Source of the DNA: Hahella ganghwensis DSM 17046
GTDB taxonomy: Bacteria > Pseudomonadota > Gammaproteobacteria > Pseudomonadales > Oleiphilaceae
Assembly: GCF_000376785.1 (NCBI RefSeq)
Contig: NZ_AQXX01000133.1
Location: forward strand, 1 to 64,000
Direction of reading: 5' to 3'
DNA length: 64,000 nucleotides
The notes below the pieces were generated by a model that was not told the origin of the DNA, made no database searches, and saw nothing but the letters and a program-made list of their open reading frames with translations. The position numbers and the translations under genes were made by a program. Positions 1 through 8,357 of this stretch are shown here, one piece after another (the first letter of the stretch is position 1; the number at the start of each line of letters is the position of its first letter).

Positions 1-106
1 CTTGCTTATCCGATTGTTACGAGTGATCGAATGCCGATTTTATCAGTGGCCTTGCGAAGGTAAGAAAGCAGGGTTGCGAAACGAACAAGCCAAGGCTTAG
101 CAGTTT

Positions 107-223
107 CGCCTGATGATCATAGCGAGCTGGAACCACCTGATCCCTTTCCGAACTCAGAAGTGAAACAGTTCAGCGCCGATGGTAGTGTGGTTCGTCCATG
201 CAAGAGTAGGTCGTCGTCAGGCT
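107..223 (+). rRNA. rrf: 5S ribosomal RNA
   Basis: The core of bacterial 5S rRNA is readable: CCGAACTCAGAAGTGAAAC, then GCGCCGATGGTAGTGTGG and an AGAGTAGG loop. The ends pair as helix I (GCCTGA at 108-113 with TCAGGC at 217-222). Bases 1-106 do not match the 3' end of 23S rRNA and are most likely the 23S-5S spacer, so this is the tail of an rRNA operon whose large genes lie left of the window. Exact ends are uncertain by a few bases. Confidence 0.95.
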
Positions 224-238
224 TCTAATACATAAAGA

Positions 239-269
239 AGGCTCATCCTAGCGGATGGGCCTTTTTTAT
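239..269 (+). terminator. Intrinsic terminator of the rRNA operon
   Basis: A 9-bp stem, GGCTCATCC (240-248) with GGATGGGCC (253-261), a 4-base loop and a run of six T follow the 5S gene directly. Confidence 0.9.
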
Positions 270-374
270 TGGGGATATGAAAACCAAGACCTACGGGAGT
301 GCCTGGGCGGGAAAAGGGCTTATCAACAGTTTGATAAGATCCCGGTCAGGCGGGTGAAGCTCTGCGTAGCCCCG

Positions 375-438
375 GGTCGTCGTCAGGCTTCTAATACATA
401 GAGAAGGCTCATCCTAGCGGATGGGCCTTTTTTATTGG
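375..438 (+). repeat. Second copy of 5S 3' tail plus terminator
   Basis: Bases 375-438 repeat 209-272 almost exactly (one visible mismatch, CATAAAG versus CATAGAG). The unit starts inside the 3' strand of 5S rRNA and includes the whole terminator hairpin and T run. It looks like the remnant of a second 5S gene lost by deletion, or a tandem duplication of the operon end. The 100 bases between the copies contain an inverted repeat (CTTATCAA 319-326, TTGATAAG 331-338) and no gene. Confidence 0.85.
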
Positions 439-557
439 TGGGATGAAACCCCCAACCTCTCCCCCTGGCCCTGTCCGGATACACTTTATTGTCTGGAAGG
501 ATATTAAACTGCCTGTCCGTGGCCTAAGAGGATATGTGTAGCCGCCTGAAAGCGCCT

Positions 558-1307
558 TTAAGACGGATCAAGGCCGAGCAGAACATGATCGATGAATCGA
601 GCGCAGAGGTCATTGGCTTCCGGGGTTTCCTGGGCGACAGAGAGAACACTGTCCAGATGGCCATCATCGTTGGTGTAGTGTTCTTTATAGAAGGTGAGAC
701 GTTCAATTAGAATTCGTTTGTCTACTTCGGGATGAAACTGAAAAGCCCAGAATGGACTATTAATCACTTTAAAAGAATGATTGCATACAGCGGTGTGAGC
801 CAGCGAAATTGTATTGGGTGGTACAGTCACGGATTTCTGTTTGTGAACTGAGACCGCCATGAAGCCGTCAGGAACCCCTTGGAAAACCAAGTCTCTACCT
901 GCGTCTTCTGTTAGCGAGATTGGAATAGTTCCCATCTCGTAGATGTCCCCATCGTGGATAATTTCTCCTCCAAGGGCCAGTACGGCAAGCTGATAGCCAA
1001 AGCAGGACGCAAACACTGGTTGTTTCACGTCGACACATCTCATTAGCAGTTCCTGTGCTCGAGGAACAAAGCGGTACTTTTCAGGGTGAAGAACATTGGC
1101 GTCGCTGGCTCCCCCCACAAGTAGCGCATCATAACCAGCATTGCTGTTTAATGAGAAGTCAGGAGTGTCGAAAACGTTGAGAACATCAATCTGGTTGATG
1201 TTTAGTCGGCAATACCTGGCAAAGCTTTCCAGTTCCTCTCGGCGAACTTTCGGAGATTCTCGGATCTGTAGCAGAAGAAGTTTTAACTTATCTCTGCCTT
1301 TAGTCAT
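558..1307 (-). CDS. Class I glutamine amidotransferase-like protein
   Basis: A 249-residue protein with the class I (triad) glutamine amidotransferase fold. The nucleophile motif is ASCFGYQ near residue 100 and the His-Glu pair is FHPEV near residue 193. The spacing fits the stand-alone family related to the GuaA amidotransferase domain. No synthase partner lies next to it, so the ammonia acceptor or alternative substrate cannot be told; such proteins act on gamma-glutamyl compounds or belong to uncharacterised hydrolases. It is divergent from leuA. The ATG at 1307 is the only good start; the upstream AAGGG is a modest ribosome-binding site. Confidence 0.8.
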   Translation of the reverse strand: MTKGRDKLKLLLLQIRESPKVRREELESFARYCRLNINQIDVLNVFDTPDFSLNSNAGYDALLVGGASDANVLHPEKYRFVPRAQELLMRCVDVKQPVFASCFGYQLAVLALGGEIIHDGDIYEMGTIPISLTEDAGRDLVFQGVPDGFMAVSVHKQKSVTVPPNTISLAHTAVCNHSFKVINSPFWAFQFHPEVDKRILIERLTFYKEHYTNDDGHLDSVLSVAQETPEANDLCARFIDHVLLGLDPS

Positions 1308-1600
1308 GGCTGGCCCTTTTTAATTATCGCGATAGATAGGGGGGAATGATTCTATTAGCTTGTAACGACTTGCTGCGCTTGGCAAGTGTTCAGGCAATAG
1401 TTATAGTTGTTTGCATGCCAAAATTAGGTCATGCAGTGACGTTATCTCCGGAGCTTGCTTGATGCGTTCATACACATCAGAGATATGAAAGTGAAATGCT
1501 GCTACCTTGAAACGATCCCACGCTGGTAAAATGCTGCTAGAAAGAGAAGCAGTATATTCCTTCCACGAGTACTACAGTCAACGAGTCAGTCAGGATAACA
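1308..1600. other. Divergent intergenic region upstream of leuA
   Basis: This 293-base region separates the amidotransferase gene from leuA and must hold both promoters. I see no convincing leucine attenuator: there is no short ORF rich in Leu codons and no terminator hairpin with a T run before leuA. No -35/-10 pair with acceptable spacing stands out. Confidence 0.4.
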
Positions 1601-3148
1601 ATGATGTCTACCAATCATCTGGTAATTTTCGACACTACTTTACGTGATGGAGAACAAAGCCCAGGGGCTTCTATGACTAAAGCTGAAAAGCTGAGGATTG
1701 CCAAGGCCCTGGAGCGAATGAAGGTGGATGTTATCGAAGCTGGTTTTGCAATAGCGAGTCCGGGTGATTTTGACTCTGTAAAGGCAATAGCAGGATCTGT
1801 CAAAGACTCAACTGTCTGCAGTCTGGCAAGAGCCTTGGATAAGGATATTGATCGCGCGGCCGAAGCCCTGAAGCCGGCAAAGTCAGCGCGTATACATACG
1901 TTTATTGCCACATCTCCCATTCACATGAAGTACAAGCTCCAGATGGAGCCGGATCAGGTGGTCGAACAGGCTGTCAGAGCGGTCAAGAGAGCGCGGGGCT
2001 ATACTGACAATGTGGAGTTTTCCTGTGAAGATGCCGGTCGCTCAGAAATTGATTTTCTGTGCAGGATTATCGAGGCCGCTATTGATGCCGGGGCCGGCAC
2101 GATCAATATTCCCGATACTGTAGGCTATGCCATTCCTGAACAGTTCGGCGACACCATTCGAACGTTGATTGAAAGAATTCCGAATGCCGACAAAGCGATT
2201 TTCTCAGTACATTGCCATAATGATCTGGGTCTTGCGGTCGCCAACTCCCTGGCGGCGGTTTCACATGGTGCCAGGCAGGTGGAGTGTACTATCAATGGAC
2301 TAGGGGAGCGGGCGGGTAATGCTTCTCTGGAAGAGATTGTGATGGCTGTCCGGACCAGAAAGGACTTGTTCTGTATCGATACTCAGATAGAGACCCAACA
2401 TATTGTCCCGACTTCCAGGCTTGTCTCCACGATAACCGGATTTCCTGTGCAGCCTAATAAAGCTATTGTAGGTGCTAATGCCTTCGCCCATGAGTCAGGC
2501 ATCCACCAGGATGGTGTTTTGAAACATCGCGAAACCTACGAAATCATGCGGGCAGAAGATGTAGGTTGGCACACTAACAGCCTGGTCTTAGGTAAACATT
2601 CGGGGCGCAACGCCTTCCGAACTCGATTGCAGGAACTGGGGCATGTCTTTGAAACTGAGTCGGAGCTGAATGAGGCATTTACGCGATTCAAAGAATTGGC
2701 AGACAAAAAGCATGAAATATTTGATGAAGATCTTCAGGCACTGGTAAGCGCCGGGGCCGGTTCGGACATTGAAGGTAAGTTCAAGCTGGTTTGTATGTCT
2801 GTTGCAAGTGAAACTGGGGTGACTCCAGTGGCCAAGCTAACGCTGGAAGTTGAGGGGGTTGAACACACTGTCAGTAGTGAAGGTAGTGGTCCGGTAGATG
2901 CTGCTTTTCGTGCGATCGAATCTATGGCGGAGTCCGGCGCCAGCTTGCAGCTATATTCAGTCAATGCAATCACCAGCGGTACAGATTCTCAAGGTGAAGT
3001 AACGGTACGTCTCGAACGAGGCGGCCGTATAGTGAATGGTGTCGGTGCAGACACAGACATTGTGATCGCATCGGCAAAGGCATATGTAAATGCTTTGAAT
3101 CTAATTTCCCGGGAGCATACCAGACATCATCCCCAGGGGGATGTGTGA
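1601..3148 (+). CDS. leuA: 2-isopropylmalate synthase
   Basis: Condenses acetyl-CoA with 2-oxoisovalerate to 2-isopropylmalate, the first committed step of leucine synthesis in the cytoplasm. The 515-residue length fits the bacterial type I LeuA. The N-terminal HMGL-like TIM barrel opens with [13 protein letters not shown] (about residues 9-21). The metal-binding HCHNDLG lies near residue 205, and [10 protein letters not shown] follows. The C-terminal 120 residues form the regulatory LeuA dimer domain that binds leucine for feedback inhibition. An AGGA sits 6-7 bases before tandem ATGs at 1601 and 1604. No leuB, leuC or leuD is adjacent. The stop overlaps the next gene by 8 bases. Confidence 0.97.
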   Translation: MMSTNHLVIFDTTLRDGEQSPGASMTKAEKLRIAKALERMKVDVIEAGFAIASPGDFDSVKAIAGSVKDSTVCSLARALDKDIDRAAEALKPAKSARIHTFIATSPIHMKYKLQMEPDQVVEQAVRAVKRARGYTDNVEFSCEDAGRSEIDFLCRIIEAAIDAGAGTINIPDTVGYAIPEQFGDTIRTLIERIPNADKAIFSVHCHNDLGLAVANSLAAVSHGARQVECTINGLGERAGNASLEEIVMAVRTRKDLFCIDTQIETQHIVPTSRLVSTITGFPVQPNKAIVGANAFAHESGIHQDGVLKHRETYEIMRAEDVGWHTNSLVLGKHSGRNAFRTRLQELGHVFETESELNEAFTRFKELADKKHEIFDEDLQALVSAGAGSDIEGKFKLVCMSVASETGVTPVAKLTLEVEGVEHTVSSEGSGPVDAAFRAIESMAESGASLQLYSVNAITSGTDSQGEVTVRLERGGRIVNGVGADTDIVIASAKAYVNALNLISREHTRHHPQGDV

Positions 3149-3932
3149 GTGCCAGGTGCGGGAGCGTTATAACGTGTTAGAGCAAGATAGGCAGCGATAC
3201 CTGGCACAATTTGGTGTGACCCAGTGGTATGCTCGGGAGCTTATGCCCGGTGCAGCCTGTTCCCCCCGTTTCGAATTCGCTGAACCAGAAGAGGTCGTCA
3301 GCGAAAATCTGGCAGTCTCTTCACCTTCCTCCGCAAGCACGGGACTAAAGCAACAGCAGAAGCATAAACCGTCTTTTGAATCGTTTTCTGCCCAGAGGCC
3401 AAATATTGCGGATATTGCACCTGAACCGGTGGAAAAAACTGTAGAAAAAACAGCCCCGCTATCATCGGAGGACGTTCAGGCGGATGATTCAGAGAGAGAT
3501 GAGAAAGCTGTTTGTTATGTGGGATATATGTCCAGCGGCATATCCTTTGTGGCAGAGATTGATGGGCCTGATCTACCTGAGCCGGTTATGCCCGAAGTGA
3601 CGCTACTGAAGAATATTGTCACGGCATGTGTAAAAGGCAATCCCCCAAATCTGCAAACCTTTCAATGGCCGCCTCTTCCACATCCCGGGTTGCCTGGCCA
3701 TACCTCTGAGAATAAGTCGTTAGCACTGTGTCGGTGGCTTGCAGCGGAAAATCACAATTCAAACTTCCCTATCGTGTTTTTTGGTCAGGTTCCAGAGAAG
3801 TTTCGTCAGCAGGGGAATGTCGTTGAGCAACCGGGATTGCGTCAGGTGCTTGATCAACCGATTCTGAAAAGGGATATATGGAACTCTTTACGTTCACTTC
3901 TAAGCCAAAAAACCAATGGTGACAATGACTGA
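3141..3932 (+). CDS. HolD-like protein, possible DNA polymerase III psi subunit
   Basis: A 263-residue protein upstream of rimI, the position of holD in Escherichia coli. The N-terminus reads [13 protein letters not shown], close in pattern to the psi peptide LQQLGITQWSLR, which in E. coli binds the clamp-loader collar through its conserved Trp. The C-terminal part (about 200-255) ends in an IWNSL helix similar to psi. Between them lie about 100 residues of low-complexity Ser/Pro/Glu/Lys sequence absent from E. coli psi, making the protein almost twice as long. ATG 3141 overlaps leuA. GTG 3174, with GGGAG nine bases upstream, is an attractive alternative start and brings the psi-like motif to the N-terminus. 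The function is inferred from motif and neighbour only. Confidence 0.55.
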   Translation: MCECQVRERYNVLEQDRQRYLAQFGVTQWYARELMPGAACSPRFEFAEPEEVVSENLAVSSPSSASTGLKQQQKHKPSFESFSAQRPNIADIAPEPVEKTVEKTAPLSSEDVQADDSERDEKAVCYVGYMSSGISFVAEIDGPDLPEPVMPEVTLLKNIVTACVKGNPPNLQTFQWPPLPHPGLPGHTSENKSLALCRWLAAENHNSNFPIVFFGQVPEKFRQQGNVVEQPGLRQVLDQPILKRDIWNSLRSLLSQKTNGDND

Positions 3933-4401
3933 CCCTACCCAAATGATATTCCGCTATATGGATGAAGCGGATCTTACCAAGGTTCTTAACAATGAACGCA
4001 GTGCCTATTCTCACCCTTGGTCAGAAGCCGTTCTAAGGGAATGCCTGGGTGGTATTTCGGAATGCTGGGTTGCCTTGCTGGATGATGAGATCATTGGCCA
4101 TGGTATTATTTCGCATGTCCTTGATGAAGGACATCTATTGAATCTGTGTATAGGAAAGAACTGGCAGGGGAATGGGTTATCCCATGTCATTCTAGAATTT
4201 CTGATCAGCCGATTAAGACAACTTGAGGTATGTAAGCTATTTCTTGAAGTCAGGATCAGTAACGAGGTTGCCGTGGCTTTGTATAAGAAGCATGGTTTTA
4301 CTCAGATTGGTCTGCGCAAAGCTTACTACCCTGCCGGTCATGAGCGTGAGGACGCTATCGTCATGGCCAGAGAAATCGATTCGAATATCGCTCGCGCCTG
4401 A
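3916..4401 (+). CDS. rimI: Ribosomal protein S18 alanine N-acetyltransferase
   Basis: A GNAT-family acetyltransferase of 161 residues that acetylates the N-terminal alanine of ribosomal protein S18. The family pattern is clear: an N-terminal HPWSE segment, the acetyl-CoA motif A region around LNLCIGKNWQGNG (about residues 77-89) with the Q-x-x-G-x-G/S turn, ALYKKHGF, and the YY-P tail motif. It overlaps the end of the HolD-like gene by 17 bases (8 if ATG 3925 is used), which suggests translational coupling and matches the holD-rimI pair of other gammaproteobacteria. Confidence 0.9.
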   Translation: MVTMTDPTQMIFRYMDEADLTKVLNNERSAYSHPWSEAVLRECLGGISECWVALLDDEIIGHGIISHVLDEGHLLNLCIGKNWQGNGLSHVILEFLISRLRQLEVCKLFLEVRISNEVAVALYKKHGFTQIGLRKAYYPAGHEREDAIVMAREIDSNIARA

Positions 4402-4413
4402 AGGTCATTTCAA

Positions 4414-5076
4414 ATGGAATGTCTGGTGGAGTTGGAAGGGATCAACGCATGGGTATTGGCTGGTTGGGGAGCGCTGATACTGCTTCTGGCGGCAATACTC
4501 AGGGTTGGCGTTATCGCTTATCTGGTTCGTCACAGCGACCTTCAGCATCGATTCCTGGCTTCTATACTGCTGCTGTCATTACTGTGGCTGATTCGCTATG
4601 AAATTGATTTTGGTCCTGCCTTTCATTTTCTGGGAATGACTTTTGTCACTCTGATGTTAAGAGGGAATCTGGCTTTTCTGGCAGGCACTGCAGCCATGCT
4701 GGTCTTGGCGATATTGGGAAGGACTTCATGGATGATGTTGCCTTGGAATGTTGTATTAGCAGTATTACTGCCCGTGCTGATCACGATGCTCTGTATCAAC
4801 ATCGAGCGTTGTGCAAATTTTCGCAGCTTCTTTGCTTATATCTTTATCAATGCTTTTTTTGGTGCTGCACTCACTATCGCAGTTTCAATCACATTGGGCG
4901 TAACTTCATGTTGGTTGATTGGTGAGGAGAATTGGTCATCGGACCACGGACTGCTTCTGACTTATCTGCCTTTAATCATGCTGCCGGAAGGTGTGATTAA
5001 CGGGATGTTGGTGACCGGCGTTATGGTTTATTTTCCTCAATGGCTCGGAACCTTTGACCAGAGCAGGTATAAGTAA
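4414..5076 (+). CDS. CbiM-like integral membrane protein (energy-coupling permease family)
   Basis: A 220-residue, very hydrophobic protein with about six membrane segments. A conserved C-terminal segment (LLLTYLPLIMLPEGVINGMLV, split here as LLLTYLPLIM and LPEGVINGML, about residues 182-202) recalls the CbiM/COG3235 family of ECF-type transport membrane components. In CbiM proteins this part faces metal or cofactor uptake, but no CbiN, CbiQ or ATPase gene is nearby, so the substrate and even a transport role are unproven. GAAGG lies 8 bases before ATG 4414. The gene starts 12 bases after rimI, probably in the same transcript. Confidence 0.65.
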   Translation: MECLVELEGINAWVLAGWGALILLLAAILRVGVIAYLVRHSDLQHRFLASILLLSLLWLIRYEIDFGPAFHFLGMTFVTLMLRGNLAFLAGTAAMLVLAILGRTSWMMLPWNVVLAVLLPVLITMLCINIERCANFRSFFAYIFINAFFGAALTIAVSITLGVTSCWLIGEENWSSDHGLLLTYLPLIMLPEGVINGMLVTGVMVYFPQWLGTFDQSRYK

Positions 5077-5100
5077 AAAAGGAAGGGGGAGAGCCCTTCC
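5075..5100 (-). terminator. Terminator downstream of iolB
   Basis: On the minus strand the stem GGAAGGG/CCCTTCC (5094-5100 with 5081-5087) is followed by six T (A run at 5075-5080). It ends the leftward iolB transcript and overlaps the stop codon of the CbiM-like gene on the other strand. Confidence 0.75.
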
Positions 5101-5144
5101 AATCACTGCTGCAGAGCAGTTTGATAAGAGTGGATGACCGAGAG

Positions 5145-5945
5145 CTATTTCAACATCCACTCATGGGCAGGATCGTTATGAAATTTCCAGGCTCTTTTCG
5201 GGCCTGCCATCACGTTAAGGTAGTACAGGTCATAGCCGTGAGGAGCTCCTACAGGGTGATAGCCTTTCGGGACCAAGACCACGTTCTGATTCTCCACACT
5301 CATAGTTTCATCCAGGGATCGGTCATCTGTGTAGACCCGTTGAAAGGCAAAGCCCTGGCACGGGTTGAGGCGGTGATAGTAGATTTCTTCCAGAAACGAC
5401 TCGTGCGGGAGATTATCCTCCGAGTGTTTGTGAGGGGGATAACTCGACCAGTTGCCCCCGGGTGTATATACCTCCACCACCAATAAACTGTCTGCGTCTT
5501 CGCAGTCAGGCAAGATGTCCTGAATAAAACGCGTATTGGTTCCTTGTCCCCGGGTCGAACATTTGCGCTCATCCGGTTCAATCAGCCGTGCTTTGTGGTT
5601 GCCGAATCCCGGCGCTTTGCAGACGGCAAGCTCCAAAGGTGTCGTCGCCTCGACGCGAAACTGGCTGTTATCAGGAATATAAGCAGCATAAGGTGGTGTC
5701 TTTTCGAACGGGTCCATTCGGTGTCCAATGTTCTTCCATAACTGATCACCAGTGCTGATGTTCGCTTTACCACCCACAAGTACGAGGCAAACTTCCTGGT
5801 CACCGGTCTCTTGTTCCAGTACCTGGCCAGGTTGAAGTTGGTAGACCTCAAATCCAACATATTGCCAGCCGGCTGTGGCGGGAGTAATTTCAATAATTCG
5901 CCCTTGTTCGTCTGGTTGTGTCGGGCGGACAAGCAGGTTTGACAT
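5145..5945 (-). CDS. iolB: 5-deoxy-glucuronate isomerase
   Basis: Isomerises 5-deoxy-D-glucuronate to 2-deoxy-5-keto-D-gluconate in myo-inositol breakdown. The 266 residues from ATG 5945 form the bicupin IolB/KduI fold. Metal-binding histidines are visible in YPPHKHS (about residue 176) and EEIYYHR, and GAPHGYDLYYLN lies near the C-terminus. AGGGAG precedes ATG 5945; the reading frame is open further upstream but the extra 22 codons look non-coding. It stands apart from the other iol genes and has its own IolR-type palindrome about 100 bases upstream. Confidence 0.95.
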   Translation of the reverse strand: MSNLLVRPTQPDEQGRIIEITPATAGWQYVGFEVYQLQPGQVLEQETGDQEVCLVLVGGKANISTGDQLWKNIGHRMDPFEKTPPYAAYIPDNSQFRVEATTPLELAVCKAPGFGNHKARLIEPDERKCSTRGQGTNTRFIQDILPDCEDADSLLVVEVYTPGGNWSSYPPHKHSEDNLPHESFLEEIYYHRLNPCQGFAFQRVYTDDRSLDETMSVENQNVVLVPKGYHPVGAPHGYDLYYLNVMAGPKRAWKFHNDPAHEWMLK

Positions 5946-6041
5946 GGGGCTCCCTCGCAATTGCTGTTTTTCCCAGCTGTACTTAGAGTCATCGGTGCCA
6001 GGAAATGTCATTGGAATCTATTTCCCTAATTTAAAGTATAA

Positions 6042-6055
6042 GGAATAAATATTCC
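6042..6055. promoter_or_regulatory. Putative IolR operator upstream of iolB
   Basis: GGAATAAATATTCC, a palindrome of the GGAA-N6-TTCC type known for RpiR-family IolR in rhizobia. The identical 14-mer occurs at 15372 and 20502. A weaker partner with a 5-base spacer (GGAATCTATTTCC) is at 6013-6025. Confidence 0.8.
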
Positions 6056-6258
6056 ACTTTGAATTTGAGAAAGTTTAAATTTTCCAACAATTGATGGCGT
6101 GAGCAAGATTCTGGGTGTGGTTAAACAATCGAATTATCTACGTTTTCGGATATAAACGGCTAAGAGGGGAGATAGGCTTGTGGAAGGAGTTGCTGTCTTT
6201 TGCCCTGCACTGAGGCCTAGCCAACGTTTTTCAGAGGCACCCTAACTTGACGGATAGT

Positions 6259-6291
6259 GCCGGGATTTGGCGCCTGATTCCCGGCTTTTTT
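6259..6291 (+). terminator. Orphan rightward terminator
   Basis: GCCGGGA (6259-6265) pairs with TCCCGGC (6279-6285), followed by six T. It reads only on the plus strand, yet both neighbouring genes are on the minus strand. It may end a small RNA starting divergently from the iolB promoter; nothing else in 5946-6326 looks like a gene. Confidence 0.7.
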
Positions 6292-6326
6292 GTATCTGGT
6301 AGTTCAGTTTAAATTCTTTCTTGCGA

Positions 6327-6530
6327 TCAGGGACTCTCATCCGGATGGTCATTCAGGGGAGTAAAGGTGTGAAACAAAGTCCAGTAACAATAGGCTGTCA
6401 TACCTGTGGCAATCATGCCCCAGAAAGGTGCTTGGGTCAGCCATTCCAACATCGCCCAGAAAGCACAGAAGACGGTTATTGCAACCCGACGCCATAAGGG
6501 TTGGAAAAAGGCCAGATCATTTTCTTTCAT
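6327..6530 (-). CDS. Small membrane protein, DUF3329-like
   Basis: A 67-residue protein: a short polar N-terminus with FFQPLWRRVAI, then two hydrophobic segments (about 17-31 and 36-52) separated by Glu/Gln-rich turns. The FFxPLWRR pattern and size resemble the short DUF3329 proteins often seen near sugar or inositol genes in Pseudomonas-like bacteria; no function is known for these. The ribosome-binding site is weak. Its place between mmsA and iolB suggests it belongs to the inositol island. Confidence 0.6.
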   Translation of the reverse strand: MKENDLAFFQPLWRRVAITVFCAFWAMLEWLTQAPFWGMIATGMTAYCYWTLFHTFTPLNDHPDESP

Positions 6531-6825
6531 ACTGTTGCTCTATCACTCAATTTTTCCGCTATAGGATGCAGGAATTTAGAAACTCCTGATTGATTCAGCA
6601 TCTCTTCATCTATATATGCAGTTCTCTAATCGTAGAAATTATCAGGAATCATCCGGGTAAGGGTATTCGATATTTCGGTTTTATTCTGTGGTAAATGATG
6701 AACAAAAGGTCTGGGCGCGATAGCGAATATCACCTGAAAGTGCAGATGACCCCCGTGAGGTTTGGGAATTTCGATGGCCAATTCCTCTCGGGGGGAGTGT
6801 GCTGATTGGAGCAAGCTGAACTCGC
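6531..6825. other. Intergenic region downstream of mmsA
   Basis: Nearly 300 bases with no convincing gene. A 62-codon open frame on the minus strand (6626-6814) has no recognisable content. I see no intrinsic terminator for the mmsA transcript. Confidence 0.35.
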
Positions 6826-8328
6826 CTATTTCATGGTAGGCATGGAGAACTCAGCGCCGGCTCGTTGTCCGGTTGGCCAGCGGGCGGTGATGGTTTTCAT
6901 CTTGGTGTAGAAGCGCACACCATCCGGACCATGCATATGCAGAGGACCAAACAGTGAGCGTTTCCAGCCTCCGAAGCTGTGGAATGCCATTGGAACCGGA
7001 ATAGGGACGTTGACTCCTACCATACCCACCTGGATATCTTCACAAAACTGGCGGGCACTGTCTCCGTCACGGGTGAATATGGCAGTACCATTGCCGTATT
7101 CGTGGTTGTTGATCAGATTGACTGCTTCTTCGTAAGTGTTGACCCGGACAATAGATAGCACCGGACCGAAGATTTCTTCGTCGTAGATACGCATCCCCTG
7201 TTTGACGTTATCAAACAACGTTGGGCCGACAAAGTATCCACCTTCATGTCCCGGGTACTGAAATTGTCTGCCATCGACAATCAAAGATGCGCCTTCCTCT
7301 ACACCGGAGTCGATGTAGCTGCGTACTTTTGCTGCATGCTCCTTGCTGATTAGCGGGCCCATATGCGCTTCTTCCGACAGTCCGATACCCGGGCCGACCC
7401 GCATGGCATCAATTTCCTTGATAAGCTGGCTGATCAGATGGTTGGCAACCTCGTCGCCGACGCAGACTGCCACAGAGATCGCCATGCAGCGCTCGCCAGC
7501 TGAACCGTAGGCTGCTCCCATTAGTGAGTTAACAACCTGTGTTGGATCTGCATCAGGCATGATGACCATGTGGTTTTTCGCGCCACCCAATGCCTGGACC
7601 CGTTTACCATGGGCACTGGCGGTTTTATAGATGTATTCGGCGACAGGGGTGGATCCAACGAAACTGACGGCACTGATGCGATCGTCTGTCAGTAGAACGT
7701 CAACCGCTTCCTTATCGCCGTTAATGATATTAAATACTCCTGGTGGAAGACCGGCGTCTGCCAGTAGCTCTGCCAGACGATAGGTGGCACTAGGGTCTTT
7801 TTCGGAAGGTTTCATCACGAAGGTATTGCCGCAGGCAATCGCGATGGGAAACATCCACATGGGAACCATGGCCGGAAAATTGAAAGGGCTGATCCCGGCA
7901 CAAACGCCAACTGGCTGCATTTTGCTGTAACTGTCTACCCCCCGTCCCACATTCAGGCTATGTTCGCCTTTCAAGAGATGGGGAATACCACAGGCAAATT
8001 CCACCACTTCCAGACCCCGGGTCAATTCACCTTTGGCATCGGAAAAGACTTTGCCGTGTTCTTTGGTAATCAATTCCGCCAGTTCATCAGCGTGATCTTC
8101 CACCAGCGATTTGAATTTGAATAAGATGCGGGCACGGTTCAGTGGTGTAACTTTGCTCCAGCTTTTCAATGCTTCTTCGGCAATGGTGATTGCCTGGCGG
8201 GTCTCCTCGGCACTGGATAAAACAACCTGAAGGTTTTGTTGACCGGTTGCCGGATTAAAAATTGGAGAGTAACGATTGCTTTCACTGGCTTTCGGTTCGT
8301 TATGAATAAAATTACCGAGAGTTTTCAT
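6826..8328 (-). CDS. mmsA: CoA-acylating methylmalonate-semialdehyde dehydrogenase
   Basis: Converts malonate semialdehyde (inositol pathway) or methylmalonate semialdehyde (valine pathway) to acetyl-CoA or propionyl-CoA with NAD and CoA; the same enzyme is called IolA. The 500 residues from ATG 8328 match the family length. Family marks include FNFPAMVPMWMFP (about residue 150), FVGSTPVAEYIY, LGGAKNH and the catalytic Cys in GSAGERCMAIS near residue 285. AGGA lies 8 bases before ATG 8328; the longer frame to 8391 overlaps iolE and looks spurious. It is the last enzyme of the iolC-iolD-iolE-mmsA unit. Confidence 0.95.
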   Translation of the reverse strand: MKTLGNFIHNEPKASESNRYSPIFNPATGQQNLQVVLSSAEETRQAITIAEEALKSWSKVTPLNRARILFKFKSLVEDHADELAELITKEHGKVFSDAKGELTRGLEVVEFACGIPHLLKGEHSLNVGRGVDSYSKMQPVGVCAGISPFNFPAMVPMWMFPIAIACGNTFVMKPSEKDPSATYRLAELLADAGLPPGVFNIINGDKEAVDVLLTDDRISAVSFVGSTPVAEYIYKTASAHGKRVQALGGAKNHMVIMPDADPTQVVNSLMGAAYGSAGERCMAISVAVCVGDEVANHLISQLIKEIDAMRVGPGIGLSEEAHMGPLISKEHAAKVRSYIDSGVEEGASLIVDGRQFQYPGHEGGYFVGPTLFDNVKQGMRIYDEEIFGPVLSIVRVNTYEEAVNLINNHEYGNGTAIFTRDGDSARQFCEDIQVGMVGVNVPIPVPMAFHSFGGWKRSLFGPLHMHGPDGVRFYTKMKTITARWPTGQRAGAEFSMPTMK

Positions 8329-8357
8329 GTTAGATTTCCTGTATTTTTTACCGGCGG

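Noticed and set aside
1507-1532. TTGAAA / TAAAAT as a leuA promoter
   Set aside because: The spacer is only 14 bases, too short for a normal sigma-70 promoter.
1380-1600. Leucine attenuator before leuA
   Set aside because: No Leu-rich leader peptide and no terminator/antiterminator hairpins were found.
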